A DNA stretch of 64,000 bases from Sphingomonadaceae bacterium (GCA_020850455.1 JADZEQ010000005.1:594873-658872), one strand, 5' to 3'; counted from the stretch's first letter, positions 29,020 through 37,984 are shown. Translations and numbers: made by a program. The notes: generated by a model not told the origin, from the letters alone.

Positions 29020-30357
29020 ATGCCATATCGTGTGAAGTTGCGCAGTTTTCTGCGGCTTTTGGCGGGCACCAGCGCGGTGATATTGGCGGCCCCTTCGGCA
29101 CAGGCGCAAAGCGATGGAGCGACCCCAAGCCGTGTCATTACCGCTGCGCGGATGATCGACGTTCTGGGCGGCAGGGTGGTCGAATATCCGGCAATATTCG
29201 TCGGGTCAGACGGGCGCATCACCCAAATTGCCGACGCGCGCACCGTGCGATGGGGTGCCAATGTCACGCACGTCGACCTTGGCAACCGGACGATATTACC
29301 CGGCCTTATCGACATGCACGTCCACCTCGACGGGTTGGCCAATGAAGGGGGCTATAGCAGCTTGCGTCACGGTGACCGCTTCTGGGCCTTTGTCGCGGCG
29401 CGCAATGCGCGCGCCATGCTGCAAGCGGGGTTTACCACTGTCCGCAATTTGGGGTCGAGCGATTTGAACGATGTCGGCCTCGCCGAAGCGATTGCGGAGG
29501 GGCAGGCGGTCGGCCCACGCATCACCCCCGCCGCTTATGCCTTGGGGGCGACCGGTGGCCATTGCGACGAAACCTATCTGCCCATGTCGCTCCACACCCC
29601 GTCGCCGGGGGTTGCGGATGGTCCGACCGAACTGCGCCATCGCGTGCGCGAAATGCGCCGCATGGGTGCGCAGGTGATAAAGGTTTGCGCGACCGGCGGG
29701 GGTTTTTCGCGCAATACCGAACCGGGCCAACAGCAGTTGAGTGAGGAGGAATTGCGTGCCATTGCGGAGGAGGCGCATATGTGGGGGATGCAGGTTGCCG
29801 CCCATGCCCATGGCGCCGACGGCATAAGGGCCGCCATTCGCGCGGGTATCGATACGATTGAACATGCAAGTTTGGTGGATGCGGAGGGGATACGCCTCGC
29901 CGCCGCGCGCGAACGGCCGGTCTGGTTCTCCATGGATATTTTCAACACCGAATATACGCAGGCCGAAGGGGCACGAAACGGGGTGATGGAGGATAATTTG
30001 CGCAAGGACCGCGACGTTGCGCAAATCCAGCGTGATAATTTCCGTCGGGCTTTGCAAGCCGGGGTGCGCATGGTTTTTGGCAGCGATGCAGGGGTTATGC
30101 CGCACGCGACCGCGGGCGGGCAATTTCGCTATATGGTCGAATATGGGATGACGCCGATGCAGGCGATCCAAGCGGCAACCCGCAATGCGGCAGAGGCATT
30201 GCACCGCGAAGCCGACGTCGGCGCAATCGCGGTGGGCCGCTATGCCGATATTATCGCGGTCGACGGCGACCCGCTGAGCAATATCCGCGAATTGGAAAGC
30301 GTCGATGCGGTCGTGCAGGGTGGGCGCCTGATTGCCCCCGACCCGGCAATGGAATGA
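29020..30357 (+). CDS. Secreted metal-dependent amidohydrolase (prolidase/imidazolonepropionase-like)
   Basis: A 445-residue exported amidohydrolase. A signal peptide ends at AQAQ (about 30). Metal ligands are DMHVHLDG (His100, His102), the carbamylated-lysine region VIKVCATGG (about 221), AAHAHG, IEHASL and the final Asp in GSDAGV (about 355). Related secreted proteins act as Xaa-Pro dipeptidases or arginine-type carboxypeptidases, but specificity is not fixed here. A strong GGGAGGG ribosome site precedes the ATG at 29020; the longer upstream frame is rejected. Confidence 0.88.
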   Translation: MPYRVKLRSFLRLLAGTSAVILAAPSAQAQSDGATPSRVITAARMIDVLGGRVVEYPAIFVGSDGRITQIADARTVRWGANVTHVDLGNRTILPGLIDMHVHLDGLANEGGYSSLRHGDRFWAFVAARNARAMLQAGFTTVRNLGSSDLNDVGLAEAIAEGQAVGPRITPAAYALGATGGHCDETYLPMSLHTPSPGVADGPTELRHRVREMRRMGAQVIKVCATGGGFSRNTEPGQQQLSEEELRAIAEEAHMWGMQVAAHAHGADGIRAAIRAGIDTIEHASLVDAEGIRLAAARERPVWFSMDIFNTEYTQAEGARNGVMEDNLRKDRDVAQIQRDNFRRALQAGVRMVFGSDAGVMPHATAGGQFRYMVEYGMTPMQAIQAATRNAAEALHREADVGAIAVGRYADIIAVDGDPLSNIRELESVDAVVQGGRLIAPDPAME

Positions 30358-30360
30358 AGA

Positions 30361-32709
30361 TCAGCCGCGCAACCGGTCAATAGCCTGCGCCAGCGCGACA
30401 TAGGATTTGCCAATATCGCTCGACAACAGGGTGACCGCCAATTGCTGCCCGTCCCGCCGGTCAATGACCGCGCGCAACATCGCTTCGAAATCATGGATGT
30501 AACGGTTGACGAGCGCGCGAAAATCATCGTCCGCATCATAGGATTTGCGGATAGTGCGGGCATCGCTGTTCGACAGCAATTTGAAGGCGCGACGGGCAAA
30601 AATGCTGCGGTCGCCCTTTAGATAGGATTCCCAAGTCTGATCGGCGACATCTACATCAATTAATTTTGTTAAATCAATGGCTTGTGATTGCAGGGATTCG
30701 GTCAGCGTCGTCAATTGGCGCGCCAAAGTCTCACCCTGCGCCGCTTCTATATTCTCGGCAACGCTTTGCGCTCTCGCCTCCAGCGCCGCGCTTGAATCGG
30801 CGATGGTGATAAGCTGGCGCATCAATTTTTCGGTCGCGCTTTGTGCCGCCTGTGCCGCGCTGTCACCCGCCGTGCGAATCTCGGCCAATTGGCTGTGCAG
30901 CGCCGCCTGTCCGGCACGGGCAATTGCATCGTCCACGGCCTTTGCCACCGCTTCGCCTGACCCGCTGGCCAGCGCTTCAATGGCAGCATGCGCCTGTTGC
31001 TGCACCGCCGCCAACTGGCTTTCCATGCTGCGCAATTTGTCGGCAACGGCACTGGTGCCATCGCTCGACAGCGCATCGAGCGCTTGGCCGATGGCGGCAA
31101 TTCGCGCTTCGAGCAGGCTCAGCCGTTCGCCCTCTGCTGCGCTCGCCGCGGCGGCGGCATCAACACGATCGGCCAGATGATTTTCCTGCACCGCCAGATT
31201 TTCGCCGACGCTGCGCAACCGGCCAACCAGCGCATCGACGCGAATCCCGCTGCTGTCGAGGATTTGGGGCAGCGCGCTCGCCGTCTCGACATTTGTCGCC
31301 AATTGCTGGTGCAGCGCCGCGACATGGCCGGGGATTTGTTCGGCAACGTCGCGGCGCAATCCTTCGACCAGCGCCGCAAGATTTTCTGCCCGCTCGGCAT
31401 AGTCGCTGGTTTGGCTGGATGCGGCGCGATGCGCATTGTCGAGCGCGGTATAGCGGTCGAGCAATATTGCCAATTGTGCATCCATGGCGGCAAGCTTCGC
31501 CGCGTTGGATGTGCTAATCTGTTCAAGCTTGTCGTTGGTGCTGGTGACCAGTGCAGCAAAAGCCTGTTCGAGCGCCAAGCCCTGCGCCGTGCTGTCGCTG
31601 AGGCTTTGGTGGAGTGCGCAGCTACTGTCTTGCGTTCGGGCAATTGCCCCATCCATCGCCGCGATCTGTTCGCTCGTCGCAGTGTCCGCCGCTTGGCGGA
31701 GCGCGCCAACCCTCGCTGCACTGTCCCCGACCATTTGTTCGAGTGCGGCGGTAAGTTCGGCCACCATGGCCAGCGCGGCATCGCGCTGTGCGCTAACCTC
31801 TGCGGCGAAACGCGCACCAGCATCTGCGGCGGCATCTTGCGCGGATTGGGTGCCGATGCGCAAATCGTCGATATTCTGGCGCAACCGGTCACCCGCCGTC
31901 GATGCGCTGATGCCTGCTGCTTCCATCTCGGTGCGCAGCGCAGCAACCTGCGCCTCCATCGCGCCGCCATGTTGATAGGCAAGTTGCCCAGCCTCCCGCA
32001 TAGTGTCGGCGGCACGGCTCGCCACCGCATCCACCTTGGGCAGCGCGACGTTCATCGCGTCCATGGCGCGCGCTGCCGCCTCACTTTTGGTGCTTACGCT
32101 GGTGGCGATTGCATCCACCTTTGCCATCGCATCGGAAATTGCATCGCTGTCACTGACTAGCTGGCGTGATGCTGCGCTGCTGCTCGTCGCAATCGCCCGC
32201 GCCATTTCATCCAGCCGCAATTGCGCGTTCGCCCACGCGATATTCACCGTCTCCAGCCGCTCGACGAGCGCCCCATGCGCAACATCGACCCGCGCCAGCG
32301 CGCGCAAATGCCGCTGCGTGGCCGACGCCGAACGCATATCGACGATAAGCATGAGGAGGAGGAGGAGGGCGATGGGCGCAGCCAGCGCTCCCACCCAAGC
32401 GGGCAAGGCATCGGGCGCGGGCAGGGTACGGAAACCACCGCTTGCCAGCCACCCTATATAGGCGGCCCAGCCAAGCGACAATACGGCCGCGCTCCAATAT
32501 GGCCAGTTGAGGGCGTTCGGCGTTTCGGGCGGGCTATCTTCCTCTGCGCCAATCCACAAAGGCGCAGCTTGATCGACCGGCGATATTGTTTCGACCGCCG
32601 GTTCCGCAGAAACCTCAATGGGCGCATCGACAGGTACATCTGCTGCCGCCCGCTGGCGATTGCGGCCATCCTTTGGGTGGATGCCGACGATTTTGCGCGT
32701 TTCGCTCAT
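30361..32709 (-). CDS. Membrane-anchored coiled-coil protein of unknown function
   Basis: A 782-residue protein I do not recognise as a named family. An acidic cytoplasmic N-terminus of about 65 residues leads to two hydrophobic helices (about 70-90, and 104-126 with ALLLLLMLIVDM). Then come about 550 residues of Ala/Gln/Asp-rich heptad-like sequence, consistent with a very long coiled coil. The last 90 residues (SDARTIRKSYDADDDFRALVNRYIHDFEAML onward, about 700-782) form a compact charged domain. The layout recalls MCP-like or polar scaffold proteins, but no chemoreceptor signalling tip was seen. An 8-bp inverted repeat lies just upstream. Confidence 0.75.
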   Translation of the reverse strand: MSETRKIVGIHPKDGRNRQRAAADVPVDAPIEVSAEPAVETISPVDQAAPLWIGAEEDSPPETPNALNWPYWSAAVLSLGWAAYIGWLASGGFRTLPAPDALPAWVGALAAPIALLLLLMLIVDMRSASATQRHLRALARVDVAHGALVERLETVNIAWANAQLRLDEMARAIATSSSAASRQLVSDSDAISDAMAKVDAIATSVSTKSEAAARAMDAMNVALPKVDAVASRAADTMREAGQLAYQHGGAMEAQVAALRTEMEAAGISASTAGDRLRQNIDDLRIGTQSAQDAAADAGARFAAEVSAQRDAALAMVAELTAALEQMVGDSAARVGALRQAADTATSEQIAAMDGAIARTQDSSCALHQSLSDSTAQGLALEQAFAALVTSTNDKLEQISTSNAAKLAAMDAQLAILLDRYTALDNAHRAASSQTSDYAERAENLAALVEGLRRDVAEQIPGHVAALHQQLATNVETASALPQILDSSGIRVDALVGRLRSVGENLAVQENHLADRVDAAAAASAAEGERLSLLEARIAAIGQALDALSSDGTSAVADKLRSMESQLAAVQQQAHAAIEALASGSGEAVAKAVDDAIARAGQAALHSQLAEIRTAGDSAAQAAQSATEKLMRQLITIADSSAALEARAQSVAENIEAAQGETLARQLTTLTESLQSQAIDLTKLIDVDVADQTWESYLKGDRSIFARRAFKLLSNSDARTIRKSYDADDDFRALVNRYIHDFEAMLRAVIDRRDGQQLAVTLLSSDIGKSYVALAQAIDRLRG

Positions 32710-32938
32710 GGCTGCAGCATAACATGGTTAAACCATGTCGCCATGCCTTTTCGTATCGGCCCATTTGACAGCTTTCTGGCACCTGCAACGCCAGTTCAAC
32801 CAATGTTCACGCCCATTGCGCGATGGGGTGCGGCGAAGCGTGCTTGACGCGGCTGGAATCTGGGTGAAGAGGGGCGTAAAGCGACGTTCATTCGTGATTT
32901 TGCCGGATGGTTTTTGCCACCGGAAGGGAAGGAAAAGC
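32710..32938. promoter_or_regulatory. Divergent control region with 8-bp inverted repeat
   Basis: The 229-bp gap between the coiled-coil gene and the TPR gene contains a perfect inverted repeat ACATGGTT-A-AACCATGT at 32722-32738, 13 bp upstream of the coiled-coil start. A TTGACG hexamer occurs near 32843. The repeat is a good operator candidate for an unidentified regulator. Confidence 0.45.
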
Positions 32939-34258
32939 ATGAAACGGAAAATTTGGGTTGCCGCAATGACTGCCACCATGTTGGTCGGCCTTACCACCAC
33001 CGCATCGGCACAGGAACGTCAGCGCAACCGGCGCGGCAATGCCGAACAGGCAGCCCCCGCAACACCTGCCGTGTCGCGGGAGTTTGCGACTGCCTTTGGC
33101 CCGCTGCAAACCGCGCTTGGCGCGCGTGATTGGGCAACTGCCGACACTGCCTTGGCGACCGCACGTGCCGCAGCAACCAACCCTTATGAACAATATCTGG
33201 TGGCACGCGCCGATTTGATGATTGGTAGCGGCCAGCAAAATCAGGCGCGCCAAGCGGCGGCTGCCGACGCCATCATGGCCAGCAATGGCGTGCCCGACAC
33301 CGAAAAGGCGCAGATTTATGTGATTACAGCACAGCTCGCCTATAATGCGCGCAATTTCGCCGCAGCGGCGGAACGTGCCGCGCTCGCCGCCACCGCCGGG
33401 GCGACCAACGATCAATTGCCCTTGCTGCGCATGTCGGCACTGTTTGAAAGCGGGAATGCCGACGGTGCGCTTGGCTATTTCCGCGAGTTGGAGGGCGCGG
33501 CCGCCGCGCATGGGCACCACGCACCCGATGCCATTTATGGTATGGTGGGGCGCAATTTGCAGGAACTGGACCGCACCAGCGACCTGTTGCCGGTGTTGAT
33601 TGACCGGGCCAGCTACTACCCCAATGAATCGAATATGCGCGCCGCAATCCTGTCGGTGTTGCAGTCCGCGCCGGATGACACATCGCTGTCGATGGACATG
33701 CTGCGCCTGATGCATGCAGCAGGGGCAATGAATGATCGGCGCTTTTATGTCGAACAAATCTCCAACCTTGCAGAGGCTGGGCTGCCCAACGAAGCCTTGA
33801 TGATGATTCAGGCCGGGCGTGCCGCCAACCTCATCCCGGCGGGCGACCCCACGTTTACGGAGGTGGAAGCGACGCAGCGCGGCAAGCTCGCCGAAGACCG
33901 TGCCTCACTCCCCGCCGGTGAGCGGCGCGCGGCAGCGGCACCGGATGGCCGTCTGGCGCGGCTGATGGGTGATGCCTATTACAGCTATAGCGACTATCCC
34001 AAGGCGGAGGCGATGTATGCCATGGCGCTGACCAAAAGCCCGACGGATGCAGACCTCCTCAACATGCGGATTGCGATTGTGCGCTTTGCGGCGGGCAATA
34101 GTGACGGTGCGTTGCAGGCATTGGCACTAGTGACCGGGCCAACGCGCGGAAATGCCGCGCGGCTGTGGGCTGGCTTCATTCGCGGTCGCCAAGCAGCCGC
34201 AGCCCCTGCGGCAACGCCTGCACCGGCAGCGCCAACTACGCCGACGACGACCAACTAA
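32939..34258 (+). CDS. Secreted TPR-repeat protein
   Basis: A 439-residue exported protein. A signal peptide (MKRKIWVAAMTATMLVGLTTTASA) precedes an Arg/Asn-rich stretch. Several TPR-like helical pairs follow, for example ARDWATADTALATARAA, NARNFAAAAERAALAAT and SYSDYPKAEAMYAMALTKSPTDADLLNMRIA. The C-terminus is an Ala/Pro/Thr linker of about 25 residues. TPR proteins in the periplasm usually scaffold envelope complexes; no partner is identified. A GGAAGGGAAGGA ribosome site fixes the ATG at 32939. A strong terminator follows. Confidence 0.85.
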   Translation: MKRKIWVAAMTATMLVGLTTTASAQERQRNRRGNAEQAAPATPAVSREFATAFGPLQTALGARDWATADTALATARAAATNPYEQYLVARADLMIGSGQQNQARQAAAADAIMASNGVPDTEKAQIYVITAQLAYNARNFAAAAERAALAATAGATNDQLPLLRMSALFESGNADGALGYFRELEGAAAAHGHHAPDAIYGMVGRNLQELDRTSDLLPVLIDRASYYPNESNMRAAILSVLQSAPDDTSLSMDMLRLMHAAGAMNDRRFYVEQISNLAEAGLPNEALMMIQAGRAANLIPAGDPTFTEVEATQRGKLAEDRASLPAGERRAAAAPDGRLARLMGDAYYSYSDYPKAEAMYAMALTKSPTDADLLNMRIAIVRFAAGNSDGALQALALVTGPTRGNAARLWAGFIRGRQAAAAPAATPAPAAPTTPTTTN

Positions 34259-34276
34259 GTTTTGGGATATATATGT

Positions 34277-34307
34277 GGGCGGGGGTTTCGACCTCCGCCC
34301 AATTTTT
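34277..34307 (+). terminator. Rho-independent terminator after the TPR gene
   Basis: A 10-bp stem has left arm GGGCGGGGGT at 34277-34286 and right arm ACCTCCGCCC at 34291-34300. It is closed by a stable TTCG tetraloop and followed by AATTTTT. It ends transcription of the TPR gene and abuts the stop of the convergent Lrp-type gene. Confidence 0.9.
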
Positions 34308-34800
34308 ACGCTAATAGATCGTCGCTGATCGGTACGCCGGGTGCCTGTTTCGATTTGCGGATGGTGAGCGAGGTTTTGACGCTGCTGACATTGGGTGCCG
34401 ATGTGAGTTGCGAGGTCAAAAAGCGTTGAAAGCTCTGCAAATCGCGGGCTACAATCTTCAAAATAAAGTCAATTTCGCCATTGAGCATGAAGCATTCGCG
34501 CACTTCGGGCAGCGCGGCAATGTGCGTTTCAAAAGCTTCCAGGTCGGATTCGGCCTGGGACCGCAGGCTAACCATTGCAAAGACGGTGATGGTATAACCC
34601 AATTTGGTGGCGTCGAGGTCGGCGTGATAGGCGCGGATAACGCCATCCTCCTCCAATGCGCGCACCCGCCGCAAACAGGGCGGCGCGGTCAACCCGACAC
34701 GCCCCGCCAGATCGACATTGGTCATCCGCCCGTCATCTTGAAGCTCGCGCAAAATGCGGACATCGATTTGGTCGTATTTTCCAGCCGCCATCCGAAACAT
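34306..34800 (-). CDS. Lrp/AsnC-family transcriptional regulator
   Basis: About 164 residues. The N-terminal winged helix-turn-helix (YDQIDVRILRELQDDGRMTNVDLAGRVGLTAPPCLRRVRALEEDGVI) is followed by the RAM/ligand-binding domain (YTITVFAMVSL, then VRECFMLNGEIDFILKIVARDL). These proteins sense amino acids and often autoregulate. ATGs at 34800 and 34791 are both possible. A TGCAA-A-TTGCA repeat lies upstream at 34838-34848 in the AT-richer gap toward the divergent kinase-like gene. The target genes are unknown. Confidence 0.92.
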   Translation of the reverse strand: MFRMAAGKYDQIDVRILRELQDDGRMTNVDLAGRVGLTAPPCLRRVRALEEDGVIRAYHADLDATKLGYTITVFAMVSLRSQAESDLEAFETHIAALPEVRECFMLNGEIDFILKIVARDLQSFQRFLTSQLTSAPNVSSVKTSLTIRKSKQAPGVPISDDLLA

Positions 34801-34837
34801 CCGATTAGATTTGTTGCCCCAGTCATAATAATATTTC

Positions 34838-34910
34838 TGCAAATTGCAATTGTCCCACAATGCGACGGCTTTATCCTACCATCTATCGCAAACGCGCCGT
34901 TCATTATAAC
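34838..34910. promoter_or_regulatory. Lrp gene upstream region and kinase-like gene promoter candidate
   Basis: It contains an 11-bp inverted repeat TGCAA-A-TTGCA (34838-34848), a candidate autoregulatory site for the Lrp-type gene. A TATAAC -10-like hexamer (34905-34910) lies 30 bp before the GTG of the divergent gene. No matching -35 was found. Confidence 0.35.
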
Positions 34911-34940
34911 GCTTGGCCGAATCCATGAGGAAGGCGCCAC

Positions 34941-36476
34941 GTGCGTTTTGATGATCGTCTCGACACAATTTTATCGATAAATCCGGACATTGCCTCTGGA
35001 CGCTTTGCCATGTGGCGGCAATTGGTCGATATGTTGGCGCAGACGGGGCGCGACATGCCCGATGCGCTTGCCAGCCGCTGCCTAACCATATTGGCGCGTC
35101 TCCAGCCAGAGGTGGAACCAGCCGCACAGATTACCGCCATCGAATCGCTGGGCCCACGGCTCGGCTATCCGCCGCTGGTGGCGCTATTTTGCAAGGGGCC
35201 GACACCGGTCGTTCGCGCCGCCATGGCCACCGCGCAGATGGCGGATTCCGAATGGCTGGCGCTGCTGCCCGACTGCGGGCCACTTGGACGGTCGATATTG
35301 CGCCAGCGCCATGACCTGTCGGGTGCACTCGCGCGGGGGTTGGCCAGCTTTGGGACGCAGGATTTTGCGCTCCCCAAACCTGCGCCAGCGCAGGACGCAC
35401 CATCCGATATTGCCGCATTGGTACGGCGGATTGATGATTATCGCGCGCGGCGAACGACGGGGGAGGGCGCGGACCATGGTGCCGTATCTTCTGTCCAGAT
35501 ACGCATTGATACCGATGGCTTGGTGCGTCACGTCGAGGGTGGATATCGCGCGCAATTTGTCGGCATCAGCTTGAACGAACCGGCGGATGCGGGCGATTTT
35601 GGATGCGATGCCGGGGTGGCGCGGGCATTTGGCAAACGCGCGCCCATTCGGATGGGACGATTGGCGCTACCTTCGGTGGCGGAAGGGCAGGGGATTTGGC
35701 AATTGGATGCCGACCCAATTTTCGAGTCGGCAACAGGAAGATTTGCGGGCTATCGCGGTCAAATCCAGCCATTGGAACCGCAAAACGCCGCCGCTCCTGT
35801 CGAAGCTGATGCGCCCGTTGCCGATTCTATGCGTCAATTGGTGCATGAACTACGCTCCCCACTCAATGCGATCAGCGGTTTTGCCCAATTAATCCACGGC
35901 CAGTTTTTCGGGGCAGTCGATGTGCCCTACCGGGATCTCTCTGCCCGGATCATGCAGGATGCAACGCTGCTCACCGCCGCGCTCGAAGATATCGACTTGG
36001 CGGCCCGGCTCGACATGGGCCGTGTCCAGCTCGAAAGTGGTGCCAGCCTGTGCGATGATGCATTGCACGCAGCGATCAGCGCGGAGGCTGCGCGGCGACT
36101 ACCCGATGGCCTGCCCGTGCAGTTGACGCACAGCCGTGCCAACATCAGCCTTGCGGTCGGGGATGCCACACTCGAAATGCTGTTGCCCCGTATGATCCGT
36201 GCGACGTTGGCAGCGCCGGGGGCGTCTGGGCTGGCGGTTGACGTGGCAATATTGGACGACGCCGCAAAGATCACCATGCATCCGTTAACCGGGGAGTTGG
36301 CGCAAGGTCCCGCCAAGGCCGACGGATATCAGCTGTCGGGTGAATTGACCGATCGGATATTGTCAAAGCTGGCAATATTGGCGGGTGGGCATTTTGAACA
36401 GGTGGGTGTGCAATGCATCTTAACCCTTCCCCTGTTAGGGGCGGTGCATGAACGATTCGGCGCACAGCGGAACTAG
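34941..36476 (+). CDS. Histidine-kinase-like protein with degenerate ATPase domain
   Basis: A 511-residue cytoplasmic protein starting with GTG after a GAGG site. Residues 1-140 are helical with HEAT-like character (ITAIESLGPRLGYPPLVALFCKGPTPVVRAAM). Residues about 185-275 look PAS-like. A HisKA dimerisation helix has the H-box LVHELRSPLNAISGFAQL (His302). The following region (about 395-497) should be HATPase_c but has no N-box asparagine, no DxGxG and no GxGxG, although the terminal GGHF...ILTLPLL strand survives. It may therefore be a pseudokinase or a phosphotransfer protein rather than an active kinase. Confidence 0.8.
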   Translation: MRFDDRLDTILSINPDIASGRFAMWRQLVDMLAQTGRDMPDALASRCLTILARLQPEVEPAAQITAIESLGPRLGYPPLVALFCKGPTPVVRAAMATAQMADSEWLALLPDCGPLGRSILRQRHDLSGALARGLASFGTQDFALPKPAPAQDAPSDIAALVRRIDDYRARRTTGEGADHGAVSSVQIRIDTDGLVRHVEGGYRAQFVGISLNEPADAGDFGCDAGVARAFGKRAPIRMGRLALPSVAEGQGIWQLDADPIFESATGRFAGYRGQIQPLEPQNAAAPVEADAPVADSMRQLVHELRSPLNAISGFAQLIHGQFFGAVDVPYRDLSARIMQDATLLTAALEDIDLAARLDMGRVQLESGASLCDDALHAAISAEAARRLPDGLPVQLTHSRANISLAVGDATLEMLLPRMIRATLAAPGASGLAVDVAILDDAAKITMHPLTGELAQGPAKADGYQLSGELTDRILSKLAILAGGHFEQVGVQCILTLPLLGAVHERFGAQRN

Positions 36477-36506
36477 CTGCGCTGCCATGCTGATTCGAAG
36501 GATGCG

Positions 36507-37484
36507 ATGCGCGAACCAGCGACATTTGATGCGGATTTTGGCCCGCGATTTTGCCTGACGGTCGATACGGAGGAAAGTTTCGACTGGGGCGGCCCCTTTT
36601 CGCGCGTGGACCACCACTGCCGCGCTGTCCCCGCTTTGGCACAGGGGCAGGCATTTTTCGCCGCCGCACATGTCACCCCCACCTATTTCATGGATTATCC
36701 GGTGGCGACCAATGCCGAATGTCGCGCCGCTTTGGGCAGCGCCTTTGCCGACGGCAGTGCAGAGGCTGGCACGCACTTGCACCCTTGGGTGACCCCGCCT
36801 TATGCCGAAGCGGTCAACCCGGTAAACAGCTATGCAGGCAATCTGTCCGTACATCTCGAAGCGGAAAAGCTTGCTTCGACGACCAGTGCCATTGCCGATA
36901 ATCTGGGTGTCCGCCCCAAAGTCTATCGCGCGGGCCGATATGGCATTGGGCCCAACAGCCACCAGATATTGCGGGATGCAGGCTATATCGTCGATTCCTC
37001 GATTCGCCCCCTTTTTGATTATCGCGATCAAGGTGGGCCGGATTTCACTCAGGAAGGCTGCACCCCATGGTGGACAGATGCGCAGCGCCAATTGCTCGAG
37101 GTGCCGCTGACCACTTGCTATCTGGGCTGGGGGGCAAAACGCTGGGGCGCAGCGCTTTATCCTGCGCTTGCCAAGCGCAAGCTCGGCATGGCTCTAGCGG
37201 CACGTAGTGGGATGTTGAGCCGCATACCCCTGACGCCAGAGGGAACGCCTGCACGGCTGGCTTGCGCGGCGATTGATCAAGCGCTGATCGAAAAATTGCC
37301 TGTGCTGGTGCTTTCCTTTCACTCACCGTCACTTGCTGTTGGCGGCAGCCCCTATGTCCGCGACGCCAGCGACCTTAAGCAATTTTACCGCTGGTTCGAC
37401 ACCGTCTTCAACCATATGGCTCAGCGCGGCGTGCGCGCCAGCCACTTGGCCGAAATATATCAAAAGGTGCGCCAGCCGACATAA
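36507..37484 (+). CDS. Polysaccharide deacetylase family protein, WalW-like
   Basis: A 325-residue protein with an N-terminal CLTVDTEESFDWGG resembling the NodB-type first metal Asp motif. AGTHLHPWVTPP supplies His ligands, YRAGRYGIGPNS follows, and VLSFHSPSL is near the C-terminus. This layout matches WalW-type proteins linked with polysaccharide synthesis in sphingomonads. The likely reaction is removal of acetyl groups from a surface carbohydrate. It lacks a signal peptide. It starts 30 bp after the kinase-like gene and may be co-transcribed with it. Confidence 0.85.
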   Translation: MREPATFDADFGPRFCLTVDTEESFDWGGPFSRVDHHCRAVPALAQGQAFFAAAHVTPTYFMDYPVATNAECRAALGSAFADGSAEAGTHLHPWVTPPYAEAVNPVNSYAGNLSVHLEAEKLASTTSAIADNLGVRPKVYRAGRYGIGPNSHQILRDAGYIVDSSIRPLFDYRDQGGPDFTQEGCTPWWTDAQRQLLEVPLTTCYLGWGAKRWGAALYPALAKRKLGMALAARSGMLSRIPLTPEGTPARLACAAIDQALIEKLPVLVLSFHSPSLAVGGSPYVRDASDLKQFYRWFDTVFNHMAQRGVRASHLAEIYQKVRQPT

Positions 37485-37545
37485 TCATTGCCAGCGCGTC
37501 CGCTCTTCGTCTATCGGCGCGCGGACGCAAGTTTGGCGATGGCGT

Positions 37546-37622
37546 GGGCCTGTAGCTCAGTTGGTTAGAGCTGGCCGCTCATAACGGCTAGGTCGCGGGT
37601 TCGAGTCCTGCCGGGCCCACCA
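37546..37622 (+). tRNA. tRNA with CAU anticodon, probably tRNA-Ile2 (lysidine type)
   Basis: A complete 77-nt cloverleaf with encoded CCA: 7-bp acceptor stem GGGCCUG/CGGGCCC with one U-G pair, D-loop GCUCAGUUGGUUAGAGC, anticodon loop CUCAUAA and TTCGAGT T-loop. The CAU anticodon fits elongator Met or Ile2. The GGGCCUG acceptor stem, like that of tRNA-Ile(GAU), and the variable region favour Ile2, whose C34 is modified to lysidine. Initiator Met is excluded by the paired 1-72 position. Confidence 0.9.
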
Positions 37623-37648
37623 ACGTCAACGGCGTCGAATGAAAAGGT

Positions 37649-37725
<77 letters not shown>

Positions 37726-37729
37726 ATTC

Positions 37730-37984
37730 CTATCTGTCTGATGTTTCCGCAGCGGTCGCAGTGGTGGTTGCACCAGACTGGCCATCCTCCGCCTGCATTT
37801 TGTCGAGCGCGGCGCCAGCGTCCCGTTCTGCAGCTATAACTGCTGCATCGGCTGCTTTCTCAATGGACTGCGCGCGGGCTTCCGCCTCTGCATCGAGCTT
37901 GGACGGGTCAGCCACATTGCGATCCTCGTCGCCCGAACCGCAAGCGGCGAGCAACAAGAATATGCCTGCCGCCAGTCGCCTCAC
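37730..37984 (-). CDS. Small lipoprotein of unknown function
   Basis: An 84-residue protein read from a GTG that overlaps the upstream peptidase stop (GTGA). The N-terminus [17 protein letters not shown] is a lipoprotein signal with lipobox LAAC. The mature part is an acidic, Ala-rich helical stretch ([27 protein letters not shown]) likely to form a coiled coil. A longer ATG-started frame exists inside the peptidase gene, but the GTG start places the lipobox correctly. The function is unknown; coupling suggests co-expression with the M28 peptidase. Confidence 0.75.
   Translation of the reverse strand: MRRLAAGIFLLLAACGSGDEDRNVADPSKLDAEAEARAQSIEKAADAAVIAAERDAGAALDKMQAEDGQSGATTTATAAETSDR

Noticed and set aside
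30988-32160. 390-codon open frame opposite the coiled-coil gene
   Set aside because: Its Arg/Cys/His-rich translation is the reverse of an Ala/Gln-rich coiled coil. The plus strand shows no start signals, while the minus frame has TM segments and a sensible start.
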